A stretch of 64,000 bases of DNA from Candidatus Aalborgicola bjergmarkensis (lineage in GTDB: Bacteria > Pseudomonadota > Gammaproteobacteria > Burkholderiales > Burkholderiaceae_C). The stretch's first letter is position 1. Each line of letters starts with the position of its first letter. A program made the translations under genes and the position numbers. The notes under the pieces were generated by a model, which had not been told where the DNA came from, did no database searches, and saw only the letters and a list, made by a program, of their open reading frames with translations. This document shows positions 16,441 through 26,100 of this stretch, in pieces. The DNA lies in the NCBI GenBank assembly GCA_016708725.1, contig JADJFE010000032.1, positions 62,001 to 126,000 on the forward strand, read 5' to 3'.

Positions 16441-17368
16441 AGTTAATTTCTTTCAACATGCGGTTGACGCCTGTTTGCCAGTCGGGCAGTGTCAGGCCGA
16501 AGGTGGTTTGCAGTTTGCGGGTGTCCAGCCGGGAATTGTGCGGTCGCCGCGCCGGTGTGGGAAACGCCGTTGTGGGTACGGGAGTGATGGTCTGCGCTTT
16601 TATTTTAATAGCTGTATCCGCTTGTTCCGCCTGCCTTGCAAGCGTTATCACGTGATTTGCGTATTCAAACCAGCTGGTGAAGCCGTTGGCCGCCAGGTGG
16701 TAGATACCGGACAGATCAACGTTGGTCGTGCTTGCTTGCCGTATGGCGTGCGCGGTCACGTCGGCGAGCAATTCAGCCCCGGTGGGCGCGCCGATCTGGT
16801 CGTCAATCACCTGCAGGACTTCGCGCTCGCGTGCCAGACGCAGCATGGTGCGGGCAAAGTTGCCGCCGCGTGCGGCGTATACCCAGCTGGTGCGAAAAAT
16901 CAGGTAGCGTGCACATTGGGCCACGGCCAGCTCACCGGCCAGCTTGGTCTGCCCGTACACGTTCAAAGGAGCCGTGGCGTCGTTCTCACGCCAGGGTCGC
17001 TCGCCGTTGCCGTCAAACACATAGTCGGTGCTGTAGTGCACCAGCAAGGCACCCAGGCGCTGTGCTTCGCTGGCCAGCACGCCCGGCGCATGGGCATTGA
17101 GCATGTGCGCCAGTTCGGGTTCGCTCTCGGCTTTATCGACTGCCGTATGCGCCGCCGCGTTGACGATCACATCGGGGCGGATCGTGCGCACGGTCTGGGC
17201 CAAGGCATCGAGCTGCGTGAAATCTGCGCATAGCCCTTGCGGGTTGTTGGCCATGCGACGCCCCAAAGCCCACAGTTCACCCAAAGGGGCAAGGCTGCGC
17301 TGCAACTCCCAGCCCACCTGTCCGTCACAGCCAAGCAACAGTATTTTCATGGGTTTCATGGGTTTCAC
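16424..17368 (-). CDS. rmlD: dTDP-4-dehydrorhamnose reductase
   Basis: 314 residues, SDR fold: G-C-D-G-Q-V-G-W-E-L for the cofactor, Y-S-T-D-Y-V-F-D-G and Y-G-Q-T-K-L-A-G-E (catalytic Tyr/Lys), and the C-terminal P-T-P-A-R-R-P-H-N-S-R-L. Final step to dTDP-L-rhamnose. The start is a 9-bp tandem repeat giving M-K-P-M-K-P-M-K-I, so the third ATG (17350) could be the true start. Around 16601-16650 a copy of the intergenic stem-loop repeat is translated in frame, adding about ten extra residues (A-D-T-A-I-K-I-K-A-Q-T). Confidence 0.95.
   Translation of the reverse strand: MKPMKPMKILLLGCDGQVGWELQRSLAPLGELWALGRRMANNPQGLCADFTQLDALAQTVRTIRPDVIVNAAAHTAVDKAESEPELAHMLNAHAPGVLASEAQRLGALLVHYSTDYVFDGNGERPWRENDATAPLNVYGQTKLAGELAVAQCARYLIFRTSWVYAARGGNFARTMLRLAREREVLQVIDDQIGAPTGAELLADVTAHAIRQASTTNVDLSGIYHLAANGFTSWFEYANHVITLARQAEQADTAIKIKAQTITPVPTTAFPTPARRPHNSRLDTRKLQTTFGLTLPDWQTGVNRMLKEINYGHSV
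16601..16650 (+). repeat. Stem-loop repeat copy inside rmlD
   Basis: TTTAATAGCTGTATCCGCTT, a CCGCTTG/CAAGCG hairpin, then GTTATCACG: the same left arm as the intergenic repeats at 27200 and 34-64 kb. Located in the coding sequence between the catalytic core and the conserved C-terminal motif of RmlD, length a multiple of three as tolerated. Confidence 0.55.
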
Positions 17369-18432
17369 GTAGTAGCTCCGTAATGGGTTTTTATCCAGTC
17401 ACGGTAAGCGCCGCTTTGCACATTGGCGACCCACGCCTGGTTGTCCAGATACCACTGCACGGTCTTATTGATGCCACTGTCAAAGGATTCAGCCGGTTTC
17501 CAGCCCAACTCGCGCTCCATCTTGCTGGCGTCGATGGCATAGCGGCGGTCATGGCCGGGGCGGTCGGTGACGAAGGCAATCTGCTCCTGGTAGGATTTGC
17601 CGTCAGCGCGTGGCCGCAGGCTGTCGAGCAGTCGGCAGATGGTGCGCACAATGTCGAGGTTGGCTTTTTCGTTCCAGCCGCCGATGTTATAGGTGCTGCC
17701 TACGCTGCCTGCTTCGAGCACGCGGCGGATGGCGCTGCAATGGTCTTTGACGTAGAGCCAATCGCGGATTTGTTGCCCGTCGCCATAGACCGGCAGTGTT
17801 TTGCCAGCCAATGCATTGACGATGACCAGCGGAATAAGCTTTTCCGGGAAATGAAAGGGTCCATAGTTGTTGGAGCAGTGCGTGGTGAGCACCGGCAGAC
17901 CGTAGGTGTGGTGCCAGGCACGCACCAGATGGTCACTGGCGGCCTTGCTGGCGCTGTAGGGGCTATTGGGCTCGAACGGGTGTGTTTCGGTGAATGCCGG
18001 GGCATCCTTGCCCAGTGAGCCAAAGACTTCATCGGTGGAAACGTGCAAAAACCTGAACGCAGCCTTTGGCGCAGCAGGGCGGGTGGTCCAGTAGGCGCGC
18101 ACGGCATCAAGCAGTGCAAATGTGCCCACGATATTGTTCTGGACAAATTCGCTGGGGCCGTGGATGGAGCGGTCCACGTGTGATTCGGCGGCAAAATTTA
18201 CCACCGCGCGGGGCTGGTGCGCACCCAACAATTGCCCCACCAAGGCCGCATCGCCAATATCGCCATGGATGAATACATGCCGTGCGTCACCATGCAAACT
18301 GGTCAGATTGTGCAGATTGCCCGCATAGCTGAGCTTGTCCAGGTTGATGACGGTTTCATCGGACTGGGCCAGCCAGTCGAGTGTGAAGTTGGAGCCGATA
18401 AACCCGGCGCCGCCGGTTACAAGAATGGTCAT
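17365..18432 (-). CDS. rmlB: dTDP-glucose 4,6-dehydratase
   Basis: 355 residues: cofactor motif G-G-A-G-F-I-G-S-N-F, H-V-D-R-S-I, S-T-D-E-V-F-G-S-L-G (catalytic T-D-E) and Y-S-A-S-K-A-A-S-D-H. Converts dTDP-glucose to the 4-keto-6-deoxy sugar. It overlaps the hydrolase upstream by four bases and rmlD downstream by four bases, a tightly coupled operon in the order hydrolase-B-D-A-C. Confidence 0.97.
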   Translation of the reverse strand: MTILVTGGAGFIGSNFTLDWLAQSDETVINLDKLSYAGNLHNLTSLHGDARHVFIHGDIGDAALVGQLLGAHQPRAVVNFAAESHVDRSIHGPSEFVQNNIVGTFALLDAVRAYWTTRPAAPKAAFRFLHVSTDEVFGSLGKDAPAFTETHPFEPNSPYSASKAASDHLVRAWHHTYGLPVLTTHCSNNYGPFHFPEKLIPLVIVNALAGKTLPVYGDGQQIRDWLYVKDHCSAIRRVLEAGSVGSTYNIGGWNEKANLDIVRTICRLLDSLRPRADGKSYQEQIAFVTDRPGHDRRYAIDASKMERELGWKPAESFDSGINKTVQWYLDNQAWVANVQSGAYRDWIKTHYGATT

Positions 18433-19469
18433 GGTGCATCGTCCTGCGCAGGCGCGCTTGGTGCAGAGCTGGGGGCGGTGGTGGTAGCTGCGGCCTTGCC
18501 AGCGGCCTTTTTACGCCGGGCGGGAGCCTTGGTAGCAGTCACAGTAGTCTTGGTAGCTTTAGTAGCCTTGGCAGTGACTTTGGCAGCCGCCAGGCGTTCT
18601 TCCCCGCGTTTGTCAGCGGATTTTTTTTCATCCACCTTGGCATCCACCCATGCAAACAGTTCTTCCATGACTGCGTCACGGTCCAGGTCGTTCAGTGCTT
18701 CATGGCGGCTTCTGGGCCAGATGCGCAGGGTTTTGTCGGGGCAGCCCCATAGGGTATAGAGTTCCCGGCTGCCGTTGGGATCGGTCAGCAGATCGGCGTC
18801 GCCATGAAACAGGTACAACGGCAAGGTCTGGACGCGGGCCGCCGCGCGGTTGGATTCGATGGCCCACAACAATTCGGCGCCCGTGCGTGCTGGCGTGGGC
18901 AAGTGGCATACCAGCGGGTCCTTGCGGTAGGCTTCGATTTCGGCCTTGTCGCGGCTGATCAGGTCGGGTTCCACCTTTTTCACGCGCAAATGGGGTGCAA
19001 ATCTGGAAATGATGGGCGCCAGGTTGATGAGAAGTTTTGATACATCGTTGCCGATCTTGAGCGCAGCCGATGACAGGATGAGCCCGACCAGATCGGGCTG
19101 GCGTTCCGCCACCCAGCGCATGGCAACGGCACCGCCCATGCTGTGCCCCATCAAAAACAGCGGCAACCCTTTGGCAAGTTTGCGCGCCAGTCCCATGAGG
19201 GCGTCGGCATCGAGCAAATAATCCGAAAAACGGTCCACGTACGTGCGCTCACCAAAGGAAGCACCGTGCCCGCGCAGGTCAATGGCGACCACGCCGATGT
19301 TTTGCGCGGCTGCGGCACGGGCGAAACGTGCATAACGGCCCGAATGTTCCCCCAGGCCATGAATGACCGCGACCATGGCCTTGGGGTGGGGTGGAATCCA
19401 GGAATGCCCGGCCAGTGGAAAGCCATCGCGGCTGGTCAATGTAAAGCTTGCATGTTCTACAGACTTCAT
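18429..19469 (-). CDS. Alpha/beta hydrolase, monoglyceride-lipase-like, with Lys/Ala tail
   Basis: 346 residues. The first ~275 form a serine hydrolase: H-G-L-G-E-H-S oxyanion region, nucleophile elbow G-H-S-M-G-G, acid in F-H-G-D-A-D, His in S-R-H-E-A-L-N-D. A ~70-residue tail is rich in Lys, Ala and Thr (K-A-T-K-A-T-K-T-T-V-T-A-T-K, A-P-A-R-R-K-K-A-A-G-K), resembling histone-H1/PhaF-type low-complexity tails. The overlap with rmlB makes it the first gene of the rhamnose operon. A lipase role is inferred from motifs; the tail may bind nucleic acid or a polyanion. Confidence 0.85.
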   Translation of the reverse strand: MKSVEHASFTLTSRDGFPLAGHSWIPPHPKAMVAVIHGLGEHSGRYARFARAAAAQNIGVVAIDLRGHGASFGERTYVDRFSDYLLDADALMGLARKLAKGLPLFLMGHSMGGAVAMRWVAERQPDLVGLILSSAALKIGNDVSKLLINLAPIISRFAPHLRVKKVEPDLISRDKAEIEAYRKDPLVCHLPTPARTGAELLWAIESNRAAARVQTLPLYLFHGDADLLTDPNGSRELYTLWGCPDKTLRIWPRSRHEALNDLDRDAVMEELFAWVDAKVDEKKSADKRGEERLAAAKVTAKATKATKTTVTATKAPARRKKAAGKAAATTTAPSSAPSAPAQDDAP

Positions 19470-19575
19470 AAAAACTCCAGAGTGAATAGATTAAAAAGAG
19501 TGTTTTTGCCTCATAGCCCCCGCCAGACGTGCGGGGTGCGCTATTATTTTTTTATGTTATATAAGTCCTGTTGAT

Positions 19576-20130
19576 TCAGAGGAAGCCGATGGGCAATTTG
19601 GCTTTGCGCGATTTATCTTCGGCGATGAGTTGTTTGATGGCATCGAAGACCTGCGAGAATTGCTCGTCATAACGGGTTTCCATGGCTTCGATACGTAGCC
19701 GCAAGTCGCGATTGGAGTCCATCAGGCGACGCAACTGCACAAAAGTGCGCATGATGGCGATGTTGACCTCGACCGCACGTTGCGAGCGCAACACGCTGGA
19801 GAGCATGGCGACGCCTTGCTCGGTGAAGGCGTAGGGGCGATACGCAATGCCACGGTTTTTGCGGGCACTCATCACAGTTTGTGATGAGTTGGCGCTTATG
19901 ACAGTCGATGAGGTCACAATTTGTGACCTCATAGCCGTCCACTCCTCGGTCGTGAGTTGAAACATGAAGTCATCGGGGAACCGGGCGCGATTGCGCGCAA
20001 CGGCTTGATTCAAGGCGCGGGCCTCGACTCCATACAGTTCGGCAAGGTCAGTATCCAGCAAAACCTTCTCGCCACGGATCAGGTAAACAAGTTTTGCCAG
20101 ATTCTCTGGTTTTGGGGCGATAGCGTTCAT
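19576..20130 (-). CDS. ORF6N-domain DNA-binding protein
   Basis: 184 residues. An N-terminal ORF6N domain: L-V-Y-L-I-R-G-E-K-V-L-L-D-T-D-L-A-E-L-Y-G-V, then A-R-N-R-A-R-F-P-D-D-F-M-F-Q-L-T and Y-A-F-T-E-Q-G-V-A-M-L-S-S-V-L-R. A ~20-residue insertion (T-S-S-T-V-I-S-A-N-S-S-Q-T) encoded by short repeated TGTGATGAG/GTGACCTCA words sits in the usual I-V-T-S loop. The C-terminus is coiled coil. Such proteins are phage-derived; function here unknown. Confidence 0.85.
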   Translation of the reverse strand: MNAIAPKPENLAKLVYLIRGEKVLLDTDLAELYGVEARALNQAVARNRARFPDDFMFQLTTEEWTAMRSQIVTSSTVISANSSQTVMSARKNRGIAYRPYAFTEQGVAMLSSVLRSQRAVEVNIAIMRTFVQLRRLMDSNRDLRLRIEAMETRYDEQFSQVFDAIKQLIAEDKSRKAKLPIGFL

Positions 20131-20171
20131 AGCGGTAGAGTTTCGCCGATGGTGAATAGCCGGGACTTTAC

Positions 20172-21275
20172 CTAAGCACGCGCATCGCTCCAGCGCAAGA
20201 GGCTGGTGTCGTCGCCACGGTAGCTGGTTTTGCCATCGCGATCCACGCAGTAGTGGGGAGAGACAACCTTTTCGTGAAAATGCATACCGGCGCCGATGCG
20301 GGTGTATTCAAAGACAATGCTGCGTATGACGCTGGCGCCCGCGCGGATGTGGCTGCCGTGGCCGATCCAGGCCGGGCCGATGATGGTGACACCCGGCTCC
20401 AGCCGCACACTGGAGCCAATGTGAACCGGCCCTTCAATGTGTACCTCATCCCAGTCAATACGGGTATTGAGACCCACCCACACGCCGGGGCGCACCTGAC
20501 GGCCGGGAATGGATGTCTGCGCAATTTTGCCGCGTAATACCGTTTGCAACACGGCCCAATAATCACTGACCCGGCCAATGTCGATCCAGTGAAAGTTGCG
20601 GTTTTGCACATAAAACGGCATACCCCGCTCCACCAGCAAGGGAAAGAGTTGTGAACCGATGTCGAAATTTTCCCCACTGGGAACCAGGTCCAGCACTTGC
20701 GGCTCGAAAATGTAAACACCAGCACTGGCCAGCGTGGACTTGGCTTCGTCCGGCCGGGGTTTTTCCTGGAAACTTTGCACTTTGCCAGTGTCGTCGGCTA
20801 CCACCACGCCATAGTTTTGTACCTGGTCGCGTGGCACATCAATCGCAATCACGCTGGCCAGGGCACCTTTGGCATGGTGTTCTTCCAGGCATGCGCTAAT
20901 GTCCAGATCCATCAGCGCATCACCACAAAACACCACCGTGGTTTCATCAAAGAAACCACTGAAATCCTGGATGTAGCGCAGCCCGCCAGCCGACCCCTTA
21001 GGTCGCGGAATGACCTCGCCATCCTCAAGCGCCCCCTCGAAGGAGTAACCCAGTTCCACGCCCCAGCGGCTGCCATCGCCAAAATAGTCTTCAATTTTGC
21101 GGTGCAGGTAAGCCACATTCACCATGATCTGGCGTACACCGTGGCGTGCCAGGTGTTCGATCAGGTATTCCATCACCGGCTTGCCCAGAATCGGTATCAT
21201 GGGCTTGGGCAGATCTTTGGTCAGCGGTCGCACCCGGGTGCCTTGCCCTGCGGCCAGAATCATTCCCTTGGTCAT
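20172..21275 (-). CDS. Sugar-nucleotide pyrophosphorylase (mannose/glucose-1-P type)
   Basis: 367 residues from ATG 21275 (MTKGMILAAGQGTRVRPLTK), chosen over the upstream ATG because the family signature starts here. N-terminal GT-A nucleotidyltransferase domain with K-P-M-I-P-I-L-G-K-P and F-C-G-D-A-L-M-D; C-terminal left-handed beta-helix repeats (I-R-A-G-A-S-V-I-R-S, I-G-S-S-V-R-L-E-P-G). It probably makes GDP-mannose or a related activated sugar. Together with the rml operon it points to surface polysaccharide synthesis. Confidence 0.87.
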   Translation of the reverse strand: MTKGMILAAGQGTRVRPLTKDLPKPMIPILGKPVMEYLIEHLARHGVRQIMVNVAYLHRKIEDYFGDGSRWGVELGYSFEGALEDGEVIPRPKGSAGGLRYIQDFSGFFDETTVVFCGDALMDLDISACLEEHHAKGALASVIAIDVPRDQVQNYGVVVADDTGKVQSFQEKPRPDEAKSTLASAGVYIFEPQVLDLVPSGENFDIGSQLFPLLVERGMPFYVQNRNFHWIDIGRVSDYWAVLQTVLRGKIAQTSIPGRQVRPGVWVGLNTRIDWDEVHIEGPVHIGSSVRLEPGVTIIGPAWIGHGSHIRAGASVIRSIVFEYTRIGAGMHFHEKVVSPHYCVDRDGKTSYRGDDTSLLRWSDARA

Positions 21276-21310
21276 TAGTGTTCCAGTCTTTTTGCAGAAA
21301 CCATCCAGCA

Positions 21311-21345
21311 AGCACTACAGTCCGTACAGTCCGTACAGTCCAGTA
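21311..21345. repeat. Short tandem repeat
   Basis: Three copies of the 9-base word CAGTCCGTA lie between the pyrophosphorylase and iscB (ACTACAGTCCGTACAGTCCG and onward). No gene. Copy number may vary. Confidence 0.6.
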
Positions 21346-21369
21346 AGACCGTCCACGCGTAATGCTTCA

Positions 21370-22758
21370 TCAGATTGCGCGTGAAACCCCGCACTTCAGG
21401 GCGGGGAGGTAGAGCGCGGGGGCGAAATCCCTATGCTGCGGTGGCGTACCTGTCACGTCCGTTTTAGCCACCAGTGAATACCCGTATCCATCCCCGCGTT
21501 GCACTACTGCGCAAAAACGGTGCGATACACCCTGAATCAAACCATTGCGGGTCTGAATGTTGAAACTGCCAGTCGCCCGAACCGCAACCCGCCCGGTGTA
21601 GCTTCCGATTTTTTTGCCTTTTGTAACTTCTGCTTTCACCATGTCCCCGGTCTGAAAGCCTTGAATGCTTTTTGAGCGGGTCAGATAACCCCGCACGCAG
21701 CCATATCTATCCAGTCGGGTGCGCTGGTAACTTCCACGGCCCATAGCCTTGATGGATAGGGTTGGCTTTTGCCAATTGGTGATTGAGCTAACTTCCCCCA
21801 CGCAAGCGGCATCGAGTGCATGGGTTTTGGGTATGCCGAACTGGCTCCGGTTGAACTTGGTTCTGCCGCCCGATGCGGTTTCAACTGCCAGTTCGGTAGT
21901 TTTCAGTGCGTTGACCAAGGCCCAGCGGGTGGCATTGACCGCTGCGGCATCCTTGAGTGGCCGTTTGGCTTGGACCAAGATTCGTTTTAGAACGTCTGGC
22001 TTCTTTGCCAGAAACAATTCAGCAGGCAACACTCCTTTTTTCTGGTTGCAGCACTGGCAGGCCAGGGTGAGGTTGCTGATGCGGTCGGAACCACCTTGTG
22101 ACTTGGGGTGAATGTGCTCTATTTGCAGCGGCACGTCTTTGGTTCCACAGTAGGCGCAAACACGGCTCCATTTCTCCAAGAGATATTCACGCACTTCGTA
22201 ACCGGCCAGCGTGCCTTGCTGGTACTGTGCGCCTTCTATTTCCGGATTCTCAATCGCCTGCATGTCAAAGCGCACCAGCTCGGTACTGATGGCCGATACT
22301 GCGGCCAAACGCCCCAGACGACGAACCCACGCCATGCAGGTATCTACCCGGTGTTGCAGGCTAGGGGCCAAGCAGCCACGTTGCTTATTGCCCCGGTTCA
22401 GGAACCGGGGCGCACGGTAACGCAGTTTGCTGCGCCGCAGCCTGCGGTATGCACGCCTTGCTGTGTGCGCTTCGCTGATCTGCCTGCCACGGTGGTGTAG
22501 ATCAAACAAGTTGACCACGGCCACATCTTTGTCCTTTGTCTCGCGCACCAGTGCGATGCCTGTGGTCTTGCTGCCAGGGTCGAGTTTGATCCGCAACGTC
22601 TGAAATTCGCTGTTCTCGGCCTTGCGGTCAACCATGCGAATGGTGAATGGCATCACCTTATGTACACGCGCCCGACCACGCTCCAGCAGCAATCTGGCTC
22701 GTTTCTCGCTGCACGGCATCAGTGGCCTACCGCTTCTGTCTAAAACAAATACTGCCAT
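21370..22758 (-). CDS. iscB: IscB RNA-guided endonuclease (Cas9 ancestor family)
   Basis: 462 residues. Domains in order: PLMP (V-F-V-L-D-R-S-G-R-P-L-M-P-C, residues 3-45), RuvC-I with catalytic Asp in K-L-D-P-G-S-K-T-T-G-I-A-L (~60), an Arg-rich bridge helix (A-R-R-A-Y-R-R-L-R-R-S-K-L, ~100), RuvC-II (I-S-T-E-L-V-R-F-D-M, ~160), HNH (C-A-Y-C-G, then I-E-H-I-H-P-K-S-Q-G-G, N-L-T-L-A-C-Q-C-C-N, ~205-250), RuvC-III (K-T-H-A-L-D-A-A-C-V-G, ~315), and a C-terminal TAM-interacting region. All catalytic residues appear present. The 3' end folds as CCCCGCCCTGAAGTGCGGGG, typical of these elements. No TnpA transposase is in the window, so this is a solo, possibly non-autonomous copy. Confidence 0.95.
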   Translation of the reverse strand: MAVFVLDRSGRPLMPCSEKRARLLLERGRARVHKVMPFTIRMVDRKAENSEFQTLRIKLDPGSKTTGIALVRETKDKDVAVVNLFDLHHRGRQISEAHTARRAYRRLRRSKLRYRAPRFLNRGNKQRGCLAPSLQHRVDTCMAWVRRLGRLAAVSAISTELVRFDMQAIENPEIEGAQYQQGTLAGYEVREYLLEKWSRVCAYCGTKDVPLQIEHIHPKSQGGSDRISNLTLACQCCNQKKGVLPAELFLAKKPDVLKRILVQAKRPLKDAAAVNATRWALVNALKTTELAVETASGGRTKFNRSQFGIPKTHALDAACVGEVSSITNWQKPTLSIKAMGRGSYQRTRLDRYGCVRGYLTRSKSIQGFQTGDMVKAEVTKGKKIGSYTGRVAVRATGSFNIQTRNGLIQGVSHRFCAVVQRGDGYGYSLVAKTDVTGTPPQHRDFAPALYLPALKCGVSRAI

Positions 22759-23047
22759 TTCAAATCCTTCTGCCCTTACGGGCCTTGTTACGCTGGTCTT
22801 GCGACCAATCTCCCCTCGGGAATGTCAGCAACCGGCTCCTACTCTTGCGAGTAGCGACAAAGACCTTCGACCCTTTACCTTTGGTCTGCATGATCTAAGT
22901 CTTGCAGTGCAGCGAACTGAGGAAGCATTCGCTGGTGCGTCTTAACGACCTGTTACTAACGTAGCGGGTTGGGTACCGCTTTCCCTGCTTCAACCTAGCT
23001 CGTTGTCTTTCGACTCCAAGCTCCGGCCTTTAGGCCGGGGTAGTTGA
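22759..23047 (-). ncRNA. IscB omega RNA (HEARO RNA)
   Basis: The ~290 bases directly upstream of iscB hold no ORF and many paired segments. On the reverse strand they begin with GTCAACTA and a perfect hairpin (CCGGCC TAAA GGCCGG, 23021-23040), then GTCGAAAGAC, GGTACCCAACCCGCTACG, a CTACTCGCAAGAGTAG hairpin near 22843-22858, TTGGTCGCAAGACC, and CCCGTAAGGGC just before the ATG. IscB guide RNAs lie exactly here, with the guide at the 5' end, i.e. beyond about 23048. Boundaries are approximate. Confidence 0.82.
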
Positions 23048-23186
23048 CTTTTCGGTGGATTGGTTGGAGGCATATAGATATTGGGGAGATTATATGAACT
23101 CAACTTTAGACGGCCTTACGTTTGTCAACCTTTTCACAGATCAAGATTTTCAATCGGGATATTCCCGGCCTCTGCCGTTTTGGGCC
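23048..23186. other. Intergenic region including putative IscB guide
   Basis: The first ~16-20 bases (plus strand TTTTCGGTGGATTGGTTGG) are where the omega RNA guide would be encoded on the reverse strand. The rest, to the kinase stop at 23187, shows no supported gene. Confidence 0.45.
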
Positions 23187-26100
23187 TCAATGCGGCTGCA
23201 AGGATGCCAGCATGGCGCGCAATGTCTGCTCCAGCTCGTTGTGGCGCCGGGCGACGCTTTGCAGATCATTCTGGTTGGCCAGGTTTTCGAGTGTGGCGCA
23301 CAGTGCGCGTACTTCCAGACCTTGCAGATAGGCGGCACTGCCTTTGAGGGTGTGCAGTTCCAGTGCAGCGCTGGTAGCGTCACCCACATCGAGCGCGGTT
23401 TTCAGCCGGGCCAGGCGTTGGGGCGCTTCGCTGCGAAAGACTTCGATCATTGCATTCCAGGTGCGCTGGGAAACGCTTGGCCGTGTGGAGAGCACGGCCT
23501 GTACCGCAGCAACAGGATCGGGTGGGGGCAGGGTGGCAGTGTTGTCCACACCGAACAGCGCATCCAGTGTGGCCACGTCCGATGTTGGCGCGGGTGCGTC
23601 TTCGACCGCTGCAAGCGGCGGCAATGCAGCACCCTGGGCCAGAAGGCGTGTGATGACTTTTGCGAACTCGGCGAACAGGGCTGCTTCGTCAATGGGTTTG
23701 CCCAGAAAACCATCCATGCCTGCTTGCAAGTAGCGTTGTCGGTCTTCTTCCATGACGTTGGCGGTCAGTGCAATGATGGGCAGGGACGGGTCGAGCACAA
23801 TGTAGCGCTCGTTGCCACCAGCACGAATCAGTTGGGTGGCTTCCATGCCGTCCATTTCGGGCATGCGCATGTCCATGAGCACCATGTCGTAGCGTCGCAT
23901 ACTCAAAGCGCGCACGGCTTCGAGGCCGTTTTCGGCCAGGTCCATGCGGTGCCCCATGCTCTCGACGAGTTCGCGCACGATGATCTGGTTGGTCTTGCCA
24001 TCTTCGGCGCACAGGATGGACAGCCGGTGGGTATGGCGGCTACTGGTGACGGTTTCCACGGTTTCGGGTTTTTTGCCCTCTTGCAGCGGCAAGCGGAAAC
24101 GAAAAGTCGTGCCAGCACCGAGTGTGCTTGTTACGCCAATCGTGCCCCCCATGGCCTCGACAATGTGCTTGCAAATTGCCAGTCCTAGCCCGGTGCCGCC
24201 GAATTTGCGTGTGGTGGATACGTCGGCTTGTTCGAACTTTTGAAACAGCCTTGGCAGGGCCTCAGCAGGGATGCCTACGCCGGAATCGGCCACAGCGAAT
24301 TCCAGCCAGCCGTCTTCTTCCTGGTTCAGCGTGAGTAGCACCGAGCCGTGTTCGGTGAATTTGATGGCGTTGCCCATCAGATTGATGAGCACCTGGCGCA
24401 GGCGTACCGGGTCGCCTAGCCACCAGCGTGGCAGCTCGGGAGGTTGTTCCATGATGAGTGCCAGTCCCTTGGCATCGGCGCGCTCTTCCAGAATGCTGTG
24501 GCTGTCTTGCAGTACGGCGGGCAGGTCGAAGTCGATACGCTCGAGCGTCAGCCTGCCGGCTTCGAGTTTGGAGTAGTCCAGAATGTCGTTAATGATTTGC
24601 AGCAGGCTTTCAGCATTGGACAGGCCAAGATCGAATTTGCTGCGTGTTTCCGTAATGATGTGGGTGTCCTTGAGTCCGAGTTTGATCATGCCGATCACGC
24701 CGCCTAGCGGAGTGCGGATCTCGTGGCTGATCATGGCCAGGAACTCGCTTTTCATGCGGCTGGCCGCTTCGGCTGCATGTTGTGCGGCCTCTGCTGCCGC
24801 TGTGGCTGCGCGCAGGTTCTGGTTGGCCTGCGAGAGGGCGGCATAACTGCTTTGCAGTTCCGTGGTGCGCTGTTTGACCAGTATCTCCAGATGGTTGCGG
24901 TGTTGCGCCAGCTCCCCTGCTACACGCTGCTCTTCGGTGATGTCCTTGATAAAGCCGTACAGGAACAGCACCTTGCCATTGGCATCGACTTCGGCGTGCG
25001 ACTGCGAGTGCAGCGTGCGCAGCATGCCATCGCCACGGCGAATGCGGTAGTTCAAGACGCGCGGTTGCTTGTCCTGCAGCAGCACGGAGAGACTGTCCAG
25101 GTAGTGACCCCAGTCGTCAGCGTACACAAAATCCAGGGTTTGTTTGCCTGTGATCAGACCCGAAAATCCGGGGGGTAGCGCCCTGGCTTGCTGCGGCGTG
25201 TACTGGTACAGATCGAACGAGATTTTTGAACAGAACACTTCATCGGTTTCCGGGTTCCATTGCCAGATGCCCATGCCGGCGTGTTGCTGAATCTGCGCCA
25301 TCATGTCGTAGCTGCGTTGCAACTCGGTCTGCTTGCGGTACAGCTCGGTGACATCGCGGCAAATCGAGATGACGTGTACCTGGTCGGCAATGGTGAAGAG
25401 CCGGGACGAGATGGAGCCACGGTAGCATTCCCCGGCGTGGGTGCGCACGGTGCATTCAAAAGCATCAACCTTGCCTGTACTCACCAGGATGCTGGCCAGG
25501 CGCTGGAAATCGGCTTTATCGTTCCAGAAATCGCTGTCGGCAAAAGATATTCCGATCATTTCCGCTCTTGGACGGCCGTAGGCACGTGAGGATTCTTCAT
25601 TGATATCCACCAGTACCGCATCACACAGGCGCGTTATCGCAACCTGGTCGGGAATGGCGTTATAGATGGCGGTGAGTTTTTCTTCCGAGGTGCGCAGCGC
25701 CTGTTCCGCTGTAACACGTTCGGTGATGTCTTGCAGGAAACCATAAAAATGCAGAATGCGCCCGGTTTCATTCAATTCCAGAAATCCTTCGGTATAGAGC
25801 ACACGCACCACACCGTCGCCACACACCGCCCGGTACTGGTACGAGCGTACCTGACGGGTGCGCAAGCCCGTGGCAAATTCATGGATGTAGCGCTCGCGGT
25901 CGTCCGGGTGCACCATATTGATACTGTCTTGCGCGCGCATGATGCCGACAAATCCCGGCGGCAAACCCGGAGTGGGTTTTGCCGACAGGCGCAGGATGTC
26001 GTAGGCCGTTTGGGAGAACCATATCTCGCCACTGTCCAGATTCCACTGCCAGATACCCATGCCAGCGTTTTGCTGGATTTTGGCCAAAAGATCGTAGCTG

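Noticed and set aside
15568..17233. Long plus-strand ORFs opposite rmlA and rmlD
   Set aside because: Low-complexity shadows of well-recognised reverse-strand genes; no motifs or ribosome sites.
23055..24188. 377-codon plus-strand ORF over the kinase 3' end
   Set aside because: Opposes a convincing receiver-HPt coding region; Cys/His-rich translation without domain features.
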